Source of the DNA: Agrocybe praecox
Lineage: Eukaryota > Basidiomycota > Agaricomycetes > Agaricales > Agrocybaceae
DNA: 64,000 nt
Assembly (NCBI GenBank): GCA_964017145.1
Contig: OZ024851.1
Coordinates: 1,302,001-1,366,000, forward strand
Direction of reading: 5' to 3'
Part shown: one piece after another, positions 1 through 9,744 of the stretch
How positions within the stretch are numbered: position 1 is the first letter of the stretch
Layout: each line of letters opens with the position of its first letter
Made by a program: the position numbers and the translations under genes
The notes under the pieces: generated by a model
What the model saw: the letters and a program-made list of their open reading frames with translations, nothing else
Database searches by the model: none
Told to the model about the DNA's origin: nothing

Positions 1-923
1 CCCATCATTTACTTACTCACTCAAAAGCCACTCATAACCACTCATGACTATTCTAACAACCAACCAAGGAGTGGGCAGTATGCCGATGCAGGTCCTTTCC
101 CGAGCATCAGCTTCCTTTACCCGGCGCACCAGTTTCGACCAAGTCCTTTTTCCTATTAACGAAGAGCAATCAACAAACTCCTCTACAACATCTCTTGCTA
201 AAGTGGTAGTTCATGACGAAGAAGATGGGATGGATGTTACCGAAACTCTTACTTGGGGACCTAAATTATTAAAATCTACATACACACCATCCGCTCCTTT
301 GCCTACACACCTTTCATTACCTTCCCATTCACTCCTCCTTCAACCAAACTCCCTAACATCCATCTGTTGAAATTAGTGATCAAACACTTTGAATTGGACT
401 TGTATATATGGACTTTTACATAGATTTCGTTGTTTTTCCCTGTTTTTGGACAGTATTTCGTAAATAGCATTTTATAGAGTAGAGATATTGACGAGATCTC
501 TTCGGATTCGGAATCTTCTTAATGAGACGAATCCGACAGTATATAATATGTAGCGTAGGACTTCGTTTGGTGCACCACTGATTTCAAACGTGATATTGTG
601 GGCACCTATATTCACACTTAGGGATTTTTGGGGTAAATAGGAACAAACAAAGCGGTATTCCTACTATGTCTGAGGAGTACTCAAGACACTAGATTGGGAT
701 TTTGGTTATACAGAAGCAATATACTATTTTCATTAAGACTAGTCATTGTTGTGCAATTGAGACTTGACTTTACTGTTGACTATAAGTCTATTGATTATTG
801 GTTACACTATTGTCAATTTCTAACACCATCATACCAGAGAAAGCCTTTCTTAGCAAGAATGTTTTGTTCACCTCCTGCCTTCCCGACAAGTTTCCAGAGC
901 GAGTTCACTTGTGACCCAACGAC
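1..923. other. No supported gene; short ORFs only
   Basis: The longest open frame starting with ATG is 108 codons at 44-370 (+). It is rich in Ser, Thr, Leu and Pro and shows no recognisable motif. A 77-codon frame at 694-927 would need a TTG start. I see no splice pattern that joins them. The stretch may be degraded repeat sequence, like the rest of the first 11 kb. Confidence 0.4.
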
Positions 924-1496
924 ATGAAGAAGCTTTTTGAAGGATTCTGCTGGAGAGAGCCCCAGCTAACTGAAAGAGAATTGGATGGACAGCAAGGGGG
1001 AGCACTTTGCATTCCTAGGTTGCAACAGTTCTGCTTTGCAGAAGAATTCTACGGAGCCACATGGTGGATTACCTTCAATGAGAAACATGTGGACTGCTCG
1101 TTTACGCTTCGTCCTGGTACACGCATCGTTTTCAGAAGCATATCCCAGGCCGCTACAGTCTCTTACCACCTTACGCGAGTCCGACTAGTTGATTGTGAAG
1201 TGGTAGTTATTGAGGCAGTAGCCTACACCCATCGACACCATACTTATTTCACCGACTCAAGCCGGAAATGGCCACCAATCTTAATTTCCTTTCCTCTCAG
1301 CTTTCCCTTAGAAGGCTTTGAACAACAAATCCGGAAATGTTTACGTCAGCAAGTTTGGCTACAACAGCAGCAACGAAAGCTTACCTGGTGGGAAAGAGTA
1401 AAACAAGTTGTACTGCACAAACACTCTCCTTCAGACTTGTTAGTAACCCGTCCTTCAGGCTTCTTTATCTATGACTATCCTCAGAAGGCACAGTAG
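924..1496 (+). CDS. Hypothetical protein, 190 aa
   Basis: A single open frame of 190 codons begins at an ATG and ends in TAG. The protein is rich in aromatic and charged residues (near the middle F-Y-G-A-T-W-W, later L-T-W-W-E-R-V-K-Q-V-V) and has a Gln-rich patch around residues 145-152. There is no signal peptide and no clear membrane helix. I do not recognise the family. The composition is less skewed than a chance ORF in this AT-rich region, which is the main argument for coding. It lies between LTR-like sequences, so it could be a remnant of a retroelement or of a gene caught between them. No flanking exons were found. Confidence 0.3.
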   Translation: MKKLFEGFCWREPQLTERELDGQQGGALCIPRLQQFCFAEEFYGATWWITFNEKHVDCSFTLRPGTRIVFRSISQAATVSYHLTRVRLVDCEVVVIEAVAYTHRHHTYFTDSSRKWPPILISFPLSFPLEGFEQQIRKCLRQQVWLQQQQRKLTWWERVKQVVLHKHSPSDLLVTRPSGFFIYDYPQKAQ

Positions 1497-1894
1497 GGAG
1501 TTGTTGTATACTTTTTTTATTTTATTTTCTCTAAATTTAAAAACACAACATTTCTCGATCGTTCTGGCCAAGTCCCTTCTCTAACAAACTTCTGAAGAGA
1601 GCATTAACCGAGGACGGTTAAAATCTGTTCCCTGCGGTGTCATGTGTCATATTTGATTGAACATGAACGAACCTGAAATTGCATAAGAGATCATTCATTT
1701 ATTTTTAAATTTCAATATTTCCTTTTTCGTATTCTCCATTTTAATTTCCCATCATGACTCTATCGCAACATTAAGGCACCAATTCTTCCAAAATCTATTC
1801 AGTCTAGGCTAAAGTCATGAAACCGTCGCCACGATCCAAGACAAATCACTCCTTCCTCTCAACGTTCATCCTCTTACGCGTTCAACTCTGAAAA

Positions 1895-2377
1895 ATGTCT
1901 TCCCTTTCTGTTCAATCCTTTGTTCAACAGTCCAAGGATGTCGTCAATTCTTCTGGACCTCAGAAAATCAACAAAGCGTCATTATATCCATTTATTCAAA
2001 TTGCCGGAGTTTTTGATGCGAGCGAAAATTGCGAAAATTGGTTAGCGACACATTACACGGAGGATCATATTTTTCAAGAAGGAGATACCATCAGTTTCAC
2101 ATACAGAATTCAGCCGGACGACACGCCCAAAATCATTCGCCTCGAGGAAATCGTGCATTACGAACGAGGAATCATAGTTTTCACAGTATCAACAACCAGA
2201 AGTTCAGCACCAGCATTATTCACAAGGCCACACATTGCTATTCCACGATCACAAGTGTCCCTCAGCATCACACAGAAGATAAGATATGCCTACGCTTACA
2301 TCATACAACGGCACAGCATATTCACCACTTATCTAAATCCGTCGCATCCCATCTATTCCATCAAAAGACTTCGATGA
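1895..2377 (+). CDS. Hypothetical protein, 160 aa
   Basis: An ATG-initiated frame of 160 codons with a Ser-rich start (M-S-S-L-S-V-Q-S-F). The middle section, up to about residue 105, reads like a compact folded protein (F-Q-E-G-D-T-I-S-F-T-Y-R-I and I-V-H-Y-E-R-G-I). After that it turns into Ser/His/Ile-rich sequence, and an overlapping frame at 2029-2580 stays open too. This suggests that the true 3' part is spliced or frameshifted. Family not recognised. It lies upstream of an LTR-like promoter segment. Confidence 0.3.
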   Translation: MSSLSVQSFVQQSKDVVNSSGPQKINKASLYPFIQIAGVFDASENCENWLATHYTEDHIFQEGDTISFTYRIQPDDTPKIIRLEEIVHYERGIIVFTVSTTRSSAPALFTRPHIAIPRSQVSLSITQKIRYAYAYIIQRHSIFTTYLNPSHPIYSIKRLR

Positions 2378-2599
2378 CATCATGCAAAGCCCAGGCCATC
2401 AAGTGGCTGTGCAACCATCATTCCAAACACATGATTCGATGTCACATGCCTATCACGAGTCACTATGAGTCATGGGAACTGATACATCAACAACGCGGCT
2501 ACGCTAAGGTTACATTCGCCAAATATAGCAATCCATCAGCTGGAAATAGCTCGATTCCTTCCATCCGTCGATTTCACTAATCGTCAAGTCAACTATGAT

Positions 2600-3310
2600 C
2601 GATTTATCATTCAAGAAGATGTGCTTGGTCATTCTTTGCTGCGCATTAGTCAACTTTTTTTATTTATTACTCATTCTATTCATTTCTTAGTCATTTCATC
2701 GATCGATGGACACTTTTCTCCTTCTTTTCCATCGTTTCAACCCATTCCTTTGTCATTCCTGACTCACTTGCTCAGTCAGCTTATTCATTTAACCCCTTAT
2801 TCTTTGTCATTCGTTTCAAACTTACTTGTCATCGATTACTCATGTCTTACAGGATTTGTAGTATAAAAGCTAGTTAGATCCTGTAAAGTAGAGGACAAGA
2901 AGTACACCCCTATCATAGGACAATTGTACCGATTCAAGCAGTTATCTTTCAGTTCAGTATTCGTTCAGTCAATTCTCAGTCTCGGCAGTCAATTCTATAG
3001 CTCGGAAAACGTTCCAAGCTTCGATTATTCTCTTCTTTTTCGACGTTTACTCTGATTTCAAAGTGGAATACGTTCACTTTGATTTCTACTCTCTTATTCG
3101 ATCTCAAACTTTTGTCTAGGACAAAAGCTCATCACAAACCCTTAAACCTATACGATCTTTACACTAACAAACCATTCTTAGGAACGAAGTAACTTTATTC
3201 CCACCCCCGAACTCACAGGGAGAGAGTCGTCTTATCTAGGTCTAGCCCACTCTTTCTCTGGATTTTGTTGTTGGTTGTGTTTTGTGTGATTGTCAAAGCA
3301 TAATTCACCG
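2600..3310 (+). repeat. LTR-like segment with TATA box, ends undefined
   Basis: A T-rich stretch leads to a TATA-like box (TATAAAAGC at about 2863), followed by about 430 nt of C/T-rich sequence with no ORF. It contains two TCAGTCAATTCT-like repeats near 2965-2995. This organisation (T-rich U3, TATA, untranslated R/U5) resembles a retrotransposon LTR or its leader. I could not find matching termini or a target-site duplication, so this is a composition-based call only. Confidence 0.25.
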
Positions 3311-3471
3311 ACAGAAAAATCGTCTTTCAGCGGATGTCAGCATTAGATCCTGTTTGTTGTCGAAAACATGATCACAGAAGATTGTTGAGAAGGAAGAATA
3401 CACCAAGCCCAAATATTCAGATAGAGCCTATCGCTTCCAAGGCAACATAAACTTATAAATAGACACACATT

Positions 3472-3561
3472 ATGAAACACATGATGAACATGAAACACGT
3501 GATGAACATGAAACACGTGATAAACATGAAACACGTGATTAATATGAAACACATGGTTAAT
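3472..3561. repeat. 18-bp tandem repeat, five units, with CACGTG boxes
   Basis: Five consecutive 18-bp units begin at 3472, 3490, 3508, 3526 and 3544. The consensus is ATGAAACACGTGATGAAC. Units 2-4 contain the palindrome CACGTG (the core E-box of bHLH factors); units 1 and 5 carry CACATG. The repeat lies about 150 bp upstream of LTR-like sequence. Confidence 0.8.
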
Positions 3562-3699
3562 AAATCGTGGGAACATTATGAAACATGTAACACAGCCATA
3601 TAAAACACGCGTCAGTAACACTTATGGATACCATTACTAATGCATTACTAATGTATTACTAAGGCATTATGATTTACACTTATTAAACATGAAACATGA

Positions 3700-4432
3700 A
3701 CTATGATGTAGGATAGAAAACAGTATAAATATGTAGTAGATTAGAAAGAAGAATAATCATTCTACCTTTTCCCTATAACTTTACTGCTTTACAACTTCCT
3801 TTCAATAAGACTCTCAAGTACTATTATTCCCTAAGTAATTCAGAAGTGTTAAGCATCGATAAGCCTTAACATCCAGATTCTGATTCTGATTCCAAGAGTT
3901 ACCTTCTGCCACGAGTTACTTTCTGCCACAAGCTACTTTCTGCCAAGAAGAGATACCTACAACGTCTACTATACCCCAGAAGTGACAAGCATTCTTGTCA
4001 TCCAGATTCTGAATTTCTGCCAAGAAGAAGTACATTTAAAAATTACCGCATCTCAGAAGTGATAAGCATTCTTGTCATCCAGATTCTGATTTGTACAGAA
4101 GATTGATAGTCAACAATCAACGATAACTCAGAAGTGATAAGCATCGATAAGCCTTATCATCCAAATTCTGATTATAACAAAGATACTTTGAGTATCACTA
4201 GGTTAAGGCACATAAGGTCAAGAGTGATAAAGCTACAATAAGTTTTATCATCCAGATTTTGATCTATTTTCTTTTCATTTCTGTTATAGTCTCAGCACTC
4301 TACTCACATTCATATCTTTCTTTTTAGTTACTCACATATCATCTTACTACATCACATTACAGCACCTCGGTAAATTTTACTGTTGAACCAATTGGAATAT
4401 CCCAAACACCTCAGTTCCGGTAAACCCAAGTG
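3700..4432 (+). repeat. Probable copia-like LTR and leader remnant
   Basis: A TATA-like box (TATAAATATG near 3724) is followed by about 600 nt without an ORF, rich in repeated hairpins, and then by sequence near 4368-4400 reading CTCGGTAAATTTTACTG and AACCAATTGGAATAT. The latter resembles the junction and primer-binding region following LTRs of basidiomycete Ty1/copia elements (usually AATTGGTATCAGAGC), here degenerate. No gag or pol follows; the sequence passes directly into the R pseudogene at about 4440. Three imperfect copies of a TACTTTCTGCCACAAG unit lie at 3899-3950. Exact LTR ends were not determined. Confidence 0.4.
3840..4262 (+). other. Five covarying two-stem RNA hairpins
   Basis: The same hairpin occurs five times. 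Inner stems: GTTAAG/CTTAAC (3848-3853 with 3865-3870), GACAAG/CTTGTC (3984-3989 with 3994-3999), GATAAG/CTTGTC with one G-U pair (4061-4066 with 4071-4076), GATAAG/CTTATC (4136-4141 with 4153-4158) and GATAAA/TTTATC (4226-4231 with 4244-4249). Outer stems are CAGAA/TTCTG in copies 1-4 (3841, 3977, 4054 and 4129 starts) and TCAAGA/TTTTGA in copy 5. A conserved unpaired ATCCAGA-like segment lies on the 3' side. Changes on one side are matched on the other, which argues for selected RNA structure. Its position fits a transcribed retroelement leader. Confidence 0.65.
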
Positions 4433-4446
4433 AAAACCTTTTTCAC

Positions 4447-4876
4447 GTTGACACTGTTGTTGTCACAGCTTGAGGTGACGATGAGCAAGTTGACGACAAT
4501 ACCCCAATGGAAAGTGTCATCAACCAAATCTACACGACCGACAAGTTTGACAGGATCTTTGCCACCTTCCCAGTGCCTGCCAGTGTCAAAGTAAAACATC
4601 TACCGGTATTCCTGAAATGGTTATGGGAATTCTACATGGAGCATTGGGGTCAGAATTTGGCAATACACAGTTATGTTTGGAGTGTAGTGAGTGATCATTA
4701 ACCTTCCTAAAAAGCAGCTAGTAACACTTAACTAATGGTCATTCATCTGTCTTGGGGTGTTTTTATTTTTATTTTTGCAGTACATCCGTGACAACAGTGA
4801 TGCTCACATGATGCCTCCTGAAGTTGACATGGCAGATCCTGATGACGGCTACTACAACCAAGAGGATTGGATGGTA
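4447..4876 (+). pseudogene. R repeat gene, copy 1, interrupted
   Basis: The frame from 4507 reads M-E-S-V-I-N-Q-I and then L-P-V-F-L-K-W-L-W-E-F-Y. A 94-nt intron (4687-4780, GTGAGT to TTTTTGCAG) joins it to Y-I-R-D-N-S-D-A and N-Q-E-D-W-M. The same exons and intron recur at 25,980-26,335, and an upstream acidic part recurs at about 18,060-18,340, so this is a dispersed family. A stop codon lies just upstream (about 4474). The coding sequence is cut at 4876 by a Tc1/mariner element. Function is unknown; no domain is recognised. Confidence 0.55.
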
Positions 4877-6475
4877 CAGTGGCGATCAAAAGTATCGCAC
4901 GGCCATCACGTGCCATCCAAATTCGACGCGTCGGACGCAAAACACGTCAGAGTAGCATAAATATATAGTCGTTTTGTACATAAAACATAGGAGAATAAAA
5001 TAGTAGTACTTGGAAAGACGAAATAATAGTTACATGAGTCTTAAAATATAGAAAAATGAAATCAGAAGTGTGCAATTCTTTTGCTCACAGTCTGTCACCT
5101 GTCAAGATCTGTTAATATCTTATCATCGAAAATAGATATTACCTACCGGTTTTCAATACTTGGTAGCCCCACCTCGTGCCTTTAGCAACGCCGCAACACG
5201 TCGAGGCATACTTTCATAGAGAGTATCCAGTGCCTTCCGGGGGAAATTGGCCCATTCCTCTTGAAGTGCAATCCATAACTCCTCTTTATTTGTCGGGAGT
5301 GGATTTCTGGCACGTACAAGAGCATCGAGTTGGTCCCACACATGCTCAATAATATTCATATCCGGGCTACTTGGGGCCCATGGCAAGCGTTTGACATTTT
5401 TCTGCCGGAACCAATCTTCGGCAACCCGAGAACGATGCTTCGGATCGTTGTCCTGTTGAAAAATGAGGCCGTCCTTCCCTGTACGACGAATCTTAAGATC
5501 TTTGAGAGTCCCAAGAAATTGCTTATCAAGAATTTCGACATAATCTGGGCCGCACATAATTCCGTCAATCCGGTGAAGCCTTCCCATGCCCTTCAATATA
5601 ATCATACCCCACACCATTAAATTTCCGGCGCCATGTTTGATGGTCTTTTTGATAAATCGGTCGTCTAGTGCCTGTCCGGGCTGGAACCATGCGTATTGGC
5701 GGCCATCGGACTTGAACAGGAGGAATTTGGACTCATCCGAAAATCCGACCCGTTTCCAATCCTCCACAGTCCAGCTCGCGTGAGCTAAGGCCCAGAGCCG
5801 CCGCTTCTCCCGGTTGGCCGGAGAAATGTAGGGACGAGACCTACGGACACGGCAAACAAGGCCGTAGGCCTTGAGGTTGCGTGCAAGGGTGTGCCGAGAG
5901 ACTTGAGGGAAGGCTTTCTTTACAACTTCTGTTGCGTTAGCCGCCTCGGTTTTGGCAAGCATTCGTGCGGCAATCCGGACTTCTCGGGCGTCCAGCTTAG
6001 GTGGACGGCCTGTCTTGGGTGCAATATAATAAGGATTGTGTGATTTTTCGTAGCGTTTGAGAATGCGAGTGACAGTAGTGCGATGAATTCCGATTTTTTG
6101 AGCAATTTCATCATTGCCCATGGAGAGCTTCTTGAAATCGACAACACGGGCAACTTTGATGGGGGATGTGTAGACCATGTTTAAAAGAAGGTGTTCGAAG
6201 TTGTTTTGGAATTTTTACTGCTTTCCCCATCTTATAATACTCTCTTTATTGTCAAAAAATGCGGTGAGCATAAGTATTGCACACCAATATCTGCAGTAAA
6301 ACATACATTTATCATTTAAAATTCATTAATTACTCTAAAACATGTTTTAAAACTATTTAATACTCATTAATGATTGTAAAACATTAAATTTTGGGTTAAT
6401 AGATGCACTGTAGCATTCGTGAGGCGGACGCGTTTAGGGCACGTGATGAGCGTGCGATACTTTTGATCGCCACTG
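4877..6475 (-). mobile_element. Complete Tc1/mariner DNA transposon
   Basis: Terminal inverted repeats begin CAGTGGCGATCAAAAGTATC at both ends. They match perfectly for 25 bp, continue with CATCACGTGCC after two mismatches, and fade by about 60 bp. The element is flanked by the TA dinucleotide (4875-4876 and 6476-6477), as expected for this superfamily. It carries one intact transposase gene and sits inside an R repeat. The paralogous R copy near 26,336 lacks the element, which confirms the insertion; that copy has 8 extra bp between two TA dinucleotides. An uninterrupted gene and near-perfect TIRs suggest a recent insertion. Confidence 0.93.
5153..6178 (-). CDS. Tc1/mariner transposase, 341 aa, DD34E
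   Basis: One intronless frame of 341 codons from ATG to TGA, the usual length for Tc1-type transposases. Residues 17-45 form a helix-turn-helix (D-E-I-A-Q-K-I-G-I-H-R-T-T-V), followed by the G-R-P-P-K hook at 57-61 and a second HTH-like region to about 110. The catalytic triad is D148 (F-S-D-E-S-K-F), D243 (Q-Q-D-N-D-P-K-H) and E278 (I-I-E-H-V-W), with exactly 34 residues between the last two. It would bind the terminal repeats and perform cut-and-paste transposition in the nucleus. No stop or frameshift is present, so it may still be active. It lies entirely within the element and reads on the minus strand. Confidence 0.95.
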   Translation of the reverse strand: MVYTSPIKVARVVDFKKLSMGNDEIAQKIGIHRTTVTRILKRYEKSHNPYYIAPKTGRPPKLDAREVRIAARMLAKTEAANATEVVKKAFPQVSRHTLARNLKAYGLVCRVRRSRPYISPANREKRRLWALAHASWTVEDWKRVGFSDESKFLLFKSDGRQYAWFQPGQALDDRFIKKTIKHGAGNLMVWGMIILKGMGRLHRIDGIMCGPDYVEILDKQFLGTLKDLKIRRTGKDGLIFQQDNDPKHRSRVAEDWFRQKNVKRLPWAPSSPDMNIIEHVWDQLDALVRARNPLPTNKEELWIALQEEWANFPRKALDTLYESMPRRVAALLKARGGATKY

Positions 6476-6507
6476 TATGTACCTTTATGTTTGATCACCG
6501 CTATACA

Positions 6508-6567
6508 TGTCAGGGCAACACTATAATCAGTGTGACAAGGCCACCAACAAAGACAAAGCAAGAGAGA

Positions 6568-6607
<40 letters not shown>

Positions 6608-6987
6608 AAGACACTCAATGATTCTAAGAGATCACACCAATGATAGTGGATATCCTAAGAGATTGAAGCTGGGGCTACAGCTACCTACAGCTACAGTATT
6701 TATACTCTACAGGTGTTCTAGAATATTCCTACATTATATCATGAAACAGAAGGATGAGTAAGACAATGACATCATGAAACAAGGGGAAGAATGATGTGGA
6801 GTGATTGAGGCAGTGCTCATGGGAAATAAAGATGATAAGTATCTAATCAAAGATCTGAGTGATAATCAAAGAGATAATCAAGGAGATAATCAAAGATGTA
6901 ATAGAGATAAGATATCTACATAATTAAGAAAGGGAAAAATGCGAAATAAATATAGAAAAATAAGGGAAAATAAGAGAAACCCTGACA
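6508..6987. mobile_element. Solo LTR, 480 bp, 5-bp target duplication
   Basis: The segment starts TGTCAGGG and ends CCCTGACA, the short TG...CA inverted ends of an LTR. It is flanked by the 5-bp direct repeat ATACA (6503-6507 and 6988-6992). The matching place in the R copy at about 26,365 reads ATACAC without any insert, so the unoccupied site is visible. It contains a TATA-like box (TATTTATACTC near 6699) and an AG microsatellite but no coding sequence, as expected after recombination between two LTRs. Confidence 0.88.
6560..6604. repeat. AG microsatellite
   Basis: About 45 bp of AG dinucleotide repeat with some AGAAG interruptions, inside the solo LTR. Confidence 0.9.
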
Positions 6988-6992
6988 ATACA

Positions 6993-7787
6993 CTACGCAA
7001 TGGGCTGATTTGTTGTATATGATATATAGGACTGTATGTTCTAGGGAGACCTGCTCGATATCGTCATGGTTGATGCCTGGAGTTGGTCTGACTCTGTTGG
7101 TATAAATTCAAATTATTCTTATAAAAAAACTGTGGGTATACCTTCTATATCTTCTCTCCCTCCCTCTCTCTCTTGCGACCTTGAAGCTCATTGATCAATA
7201 TATCTTCCAGGCCTTAAGGCACTCGGCGCTTGTCACTGGTTGTACATCATAGTCATCTCCTTGCTTTCTTCATCTCATTTCTTTTTTGTTTTTCTTCTTT
7301 TTATTGCTTTCTTGTTTCCTCTCACCAGCTTACATCTGTACTTGTATCACTCATCGCTCGTCTCTTTTGCTTTCATTATACCCCTCTCACTTTGTTGTAG
7401 CTTATCCTTTGCTCGCTTTTGCTGCCATCATTGTCCTGCTTGTTCTCTGCATAGCACCTGTACATTGTTATCCGATTTATTGTTCTCATTTTTGTTAGCA
7501 TACTTCTCTGCTTTCATCATCTAGCATGCTGCTTTGGGTGTTTGTGATCATCATATTATGTTGCCTGGGTGTTTGTACTGATATCACAATTGTATCATCG
7601 TGTTCTGGGTTTTCTGTCTTTTTTCCGGACCTGTTTGAAAGTCTCATCTGGTTTTTTTCTGGAAGAAGTAATGTATCCAGAGCAGAGTTGGCACAGGGTG
7701 GTGTACTATCTAATCTCAGGGATGTTACCTCCTGTCCTTTCTTATCATTTCATTTAAGCTTGAGCTTAGGGGCATCTTTCAATACTT
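6993..7787. other. R repeat continuation and gene-poor sequence
   Basis: The first about 25 bp (CACTACGCAATGGGCTGATT) continue the R repeat, matching 26,370-26,395. The rest is T-rich on the plus strand. Open frames at 7240-7524 and 7526-7990 encode hydrophobic, Leu/Phe/Ser-rich chains with no recognisable family and probably reflect the T-rich composition. I see no convincing gene. Confidence 0.5.
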
Positions 7788-7789
7788 TA

Positions 7790-9180
7790 CACTGCCCCAC
7801 TGATTCCTGGTGGAGTCCAGTGGATTGGCATGCTTTTTGTGCTGGATTCCACTGGAGTCTGGTGGACTCCATCCAGAATCCAGTCAAACTTTGTGGAAAC
7901 TTGCTGTTTGCATGTTTTATGCAATGTCATTTATGTTTAAAAAAACATAACATTCACAAAAAACATAAGAATCACACAAAAAAAATATGAAAAAGCGAAA
8001 TTTAATTAATTAAGAAATTTCATAATATACATGATTTGTAATATACTTCTATAATTATTTTTGATTAGAGAAAAATGGAGGGAGGGGATATGGAAAGAGG
8101 AGGGCAGAGGGAAGAGGAGATGGGAGGGGATAGGGCAGAGAGATGAGAAGAGGGTGGGGAGGAGAAAGGGGATGGGAAATGAGGAACAGAGGGCTCAACC
8201 TGTCGACAGCGGCAGTGAGCGAGTAAACGGAGTACTTACCTCGTCGTCGTCCTAAACGCCCCGCCTTGCCACGTCACACCCTTGCGCCCAACCCCGCCCC
8301 CTCGCGTTCGTCGGCTGGTTCGCTGGCAGGCGTTGTCGGCATTGTTGTCCTCATGGTTCGCGGGGTCGTTGTCAGCGTGTCGTAGGCGTTGGCGTGACGT
8401 CGTTGCTTGTGTCGTCGGATTGTCGTTGCCCTGTCGTCGTTGGCGTCGTGGTCGTGTCGTCTTTGCTGACGTGTCGTCGTCGCTGTGTCGTCGTCGGCGT
8501 CGTTGTTGGTGTCTGTCGTCGTCGTTCGCATCACTGCCGTCGTTCGCGCCATCGTCGTCATTCGTGTTGTTGTTGGCGTTTGCGGGGTCGTTGTTGTTGG
8601 CGTTGTTGGCGTTGTTGGGGTGATCGTCGTCGTGGGCGTCGTTGTTGGCGTTGCGGCGTGGTGGCGACAGGACGTGGTGGTGACGGACGGTGGGTGGATG
8701 GTGGTGGGTGGATGGTGGTGGTAGTGGTAAGGAGCAAGGAAAGAGTGATGACGCGGCCAGGGCAGCGGGTTGTGGCTGCGCCGGCAATTTCCGAAGCGGC
8801 CCGGACATCTATTTTGGGAATTTTACAAAAATTGTCGTTTGTATGTCACACGGACCTCCTAAAATAATGAAAAAATCACGTAAATTCCTAAAATATTTGA
8901 AATATATTTATCAAACATTAAATATGACGTAATATGTTACGGTTTTGGCAGAAATGACGAAATAACCATAATAAAATAAAATAAAACATATTATTGTCCA
9001 GATTGAGTCCAGATTGAGTCCAGTCCACCATATTCCGGTGCCGAGTCCAGTATAAGCCTCAGTCCACCCCCAATCCAGGTGGAGTCCAGTGCTTGAGCTT
9101 GGCTGGGGCTACCAGCCATTTGGAAAAGTGCAAAAAGCACCGGACTCCACTGGACTCCGTCAGGAATCAGTGGGGCAGTG
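7790..9180. mobile_element. Nonautonomous TIR element with CACTG ends
   Basis: The left end reads CACTGCCCCACTGATTCCTG and the right end is its reverse complement; similarity resumes after two mismatches as GGAGTCCAGTGGA. TA flanks both sides (7788-7789 and 9181-9182). Both subterminal regions are full of GAGTCCAG or CTGGACTC motifs, typical of transposase-binding repeats. The interior has no transposase: it holds a purine-rich block (8060-8210) and a GTC/GTT-rich block. CACTG ends suggest a CACTA-like (CMC) element, the TA target a mariner-like one; the superfamily is left open. Confidence 0.7.
8330..8740. repeat. GTC/GTT-rich low-complexity block
   Basis: About 400 bp of imperfect GTC, GTT, GGC and GGT triplets inside the CACTG element. 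Because of the triplet periodicity, all three frames on both strands stay open for 80-190 codons (for example Asn/Asp-rich on the minus strand and Val-rich on the plus strand). I treat these as composition artefacts, not genes. Confidence 0.75.
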
Positions 9181-9374
9181 TAAAGCCCTCGCATCTTTCT
9201 ACCTAAGAAATGCTATGGATGCTTCTTTGTGAGGCATACCATTTTTCTCCTGATCAAGTCGCTCTTGTGCTACCCATGGGTTAATTATGGTTGGCAGTGG
9301 TTGGCTGCTCTGTCTACCTCTTTGAGAGGCGGTGACTGCTGTGTCAATTCAAAGAGCACAACCATAGGACTCGG

Positions 9375-9730
9375 TCATCTTGTGAATACCTCCTGGCATA
9401 CTGACTACAATTCCTTGAATGTTGGAATACCTGCCCAAATTCTGGTTATCTCTTCAAGGACATTGATCTCAGTACACAAAAGACATTCAGTTATTTTTAT
9501 CAAGCCTGACGATGAATTTGTTGATTTGTTGGGCAAAGTCATCAGTGGAAGTAAGAATAAGTGCTCAAGTGTTCTTTGAAGACATATTACGCTGGTAAAT
9601 ACAAAAAATCCAGTCATACTATCAGTTAAAGTGGAAACCAGAAAGCTATAAGGAGCTAGGCATATGCTGTACCTACTTGCCGAAGAATAGAAATAGCAAT
9701 GGTAGCAGTCTTTCCAGCACCAGACAGAGC
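9375..9730 (-). pseudogene. eIF4A-like DEAD-box helicase fragment
   Basis: Minus-strand reading shows pieces in the order of an eIF4A-type helicase. First is a Walker A motif A-L-S-G-A-G-K-T-A-T-I-A-I-S, then a possible intron start, then A-L-I-L-T-S-T-D-D-F-A-Q-Q-I (motif Ia region, normally A-L-I-L-A-P-T-R-E-L-A-Q-Q-I), then a T-N-V-R-E-like segment ending W-A-G-I-P, then I-V-V-S-M-P-G-G-I-H-K-M (motif Ib, normally I-V-V-G-T-P-G-R). Stops and frame changes separate them. Only the first quarter of a helicase is present. It begins 15 bp after a BRCT-protein fragment on the same strand, so two unrelated genes have been joined. Confidence 0.65.
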
Positions 9731-9744
9731 CTATACTAGATGTC

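Noticed and set aside
8236..8867. Long overlapping ORFs on both strands (up to 190 codons)
   Set aside because: They arise from GTC/GTT triplet repeats, are one- or two-residue low-complexity chains, and lie inside a nonautonomous transposon.
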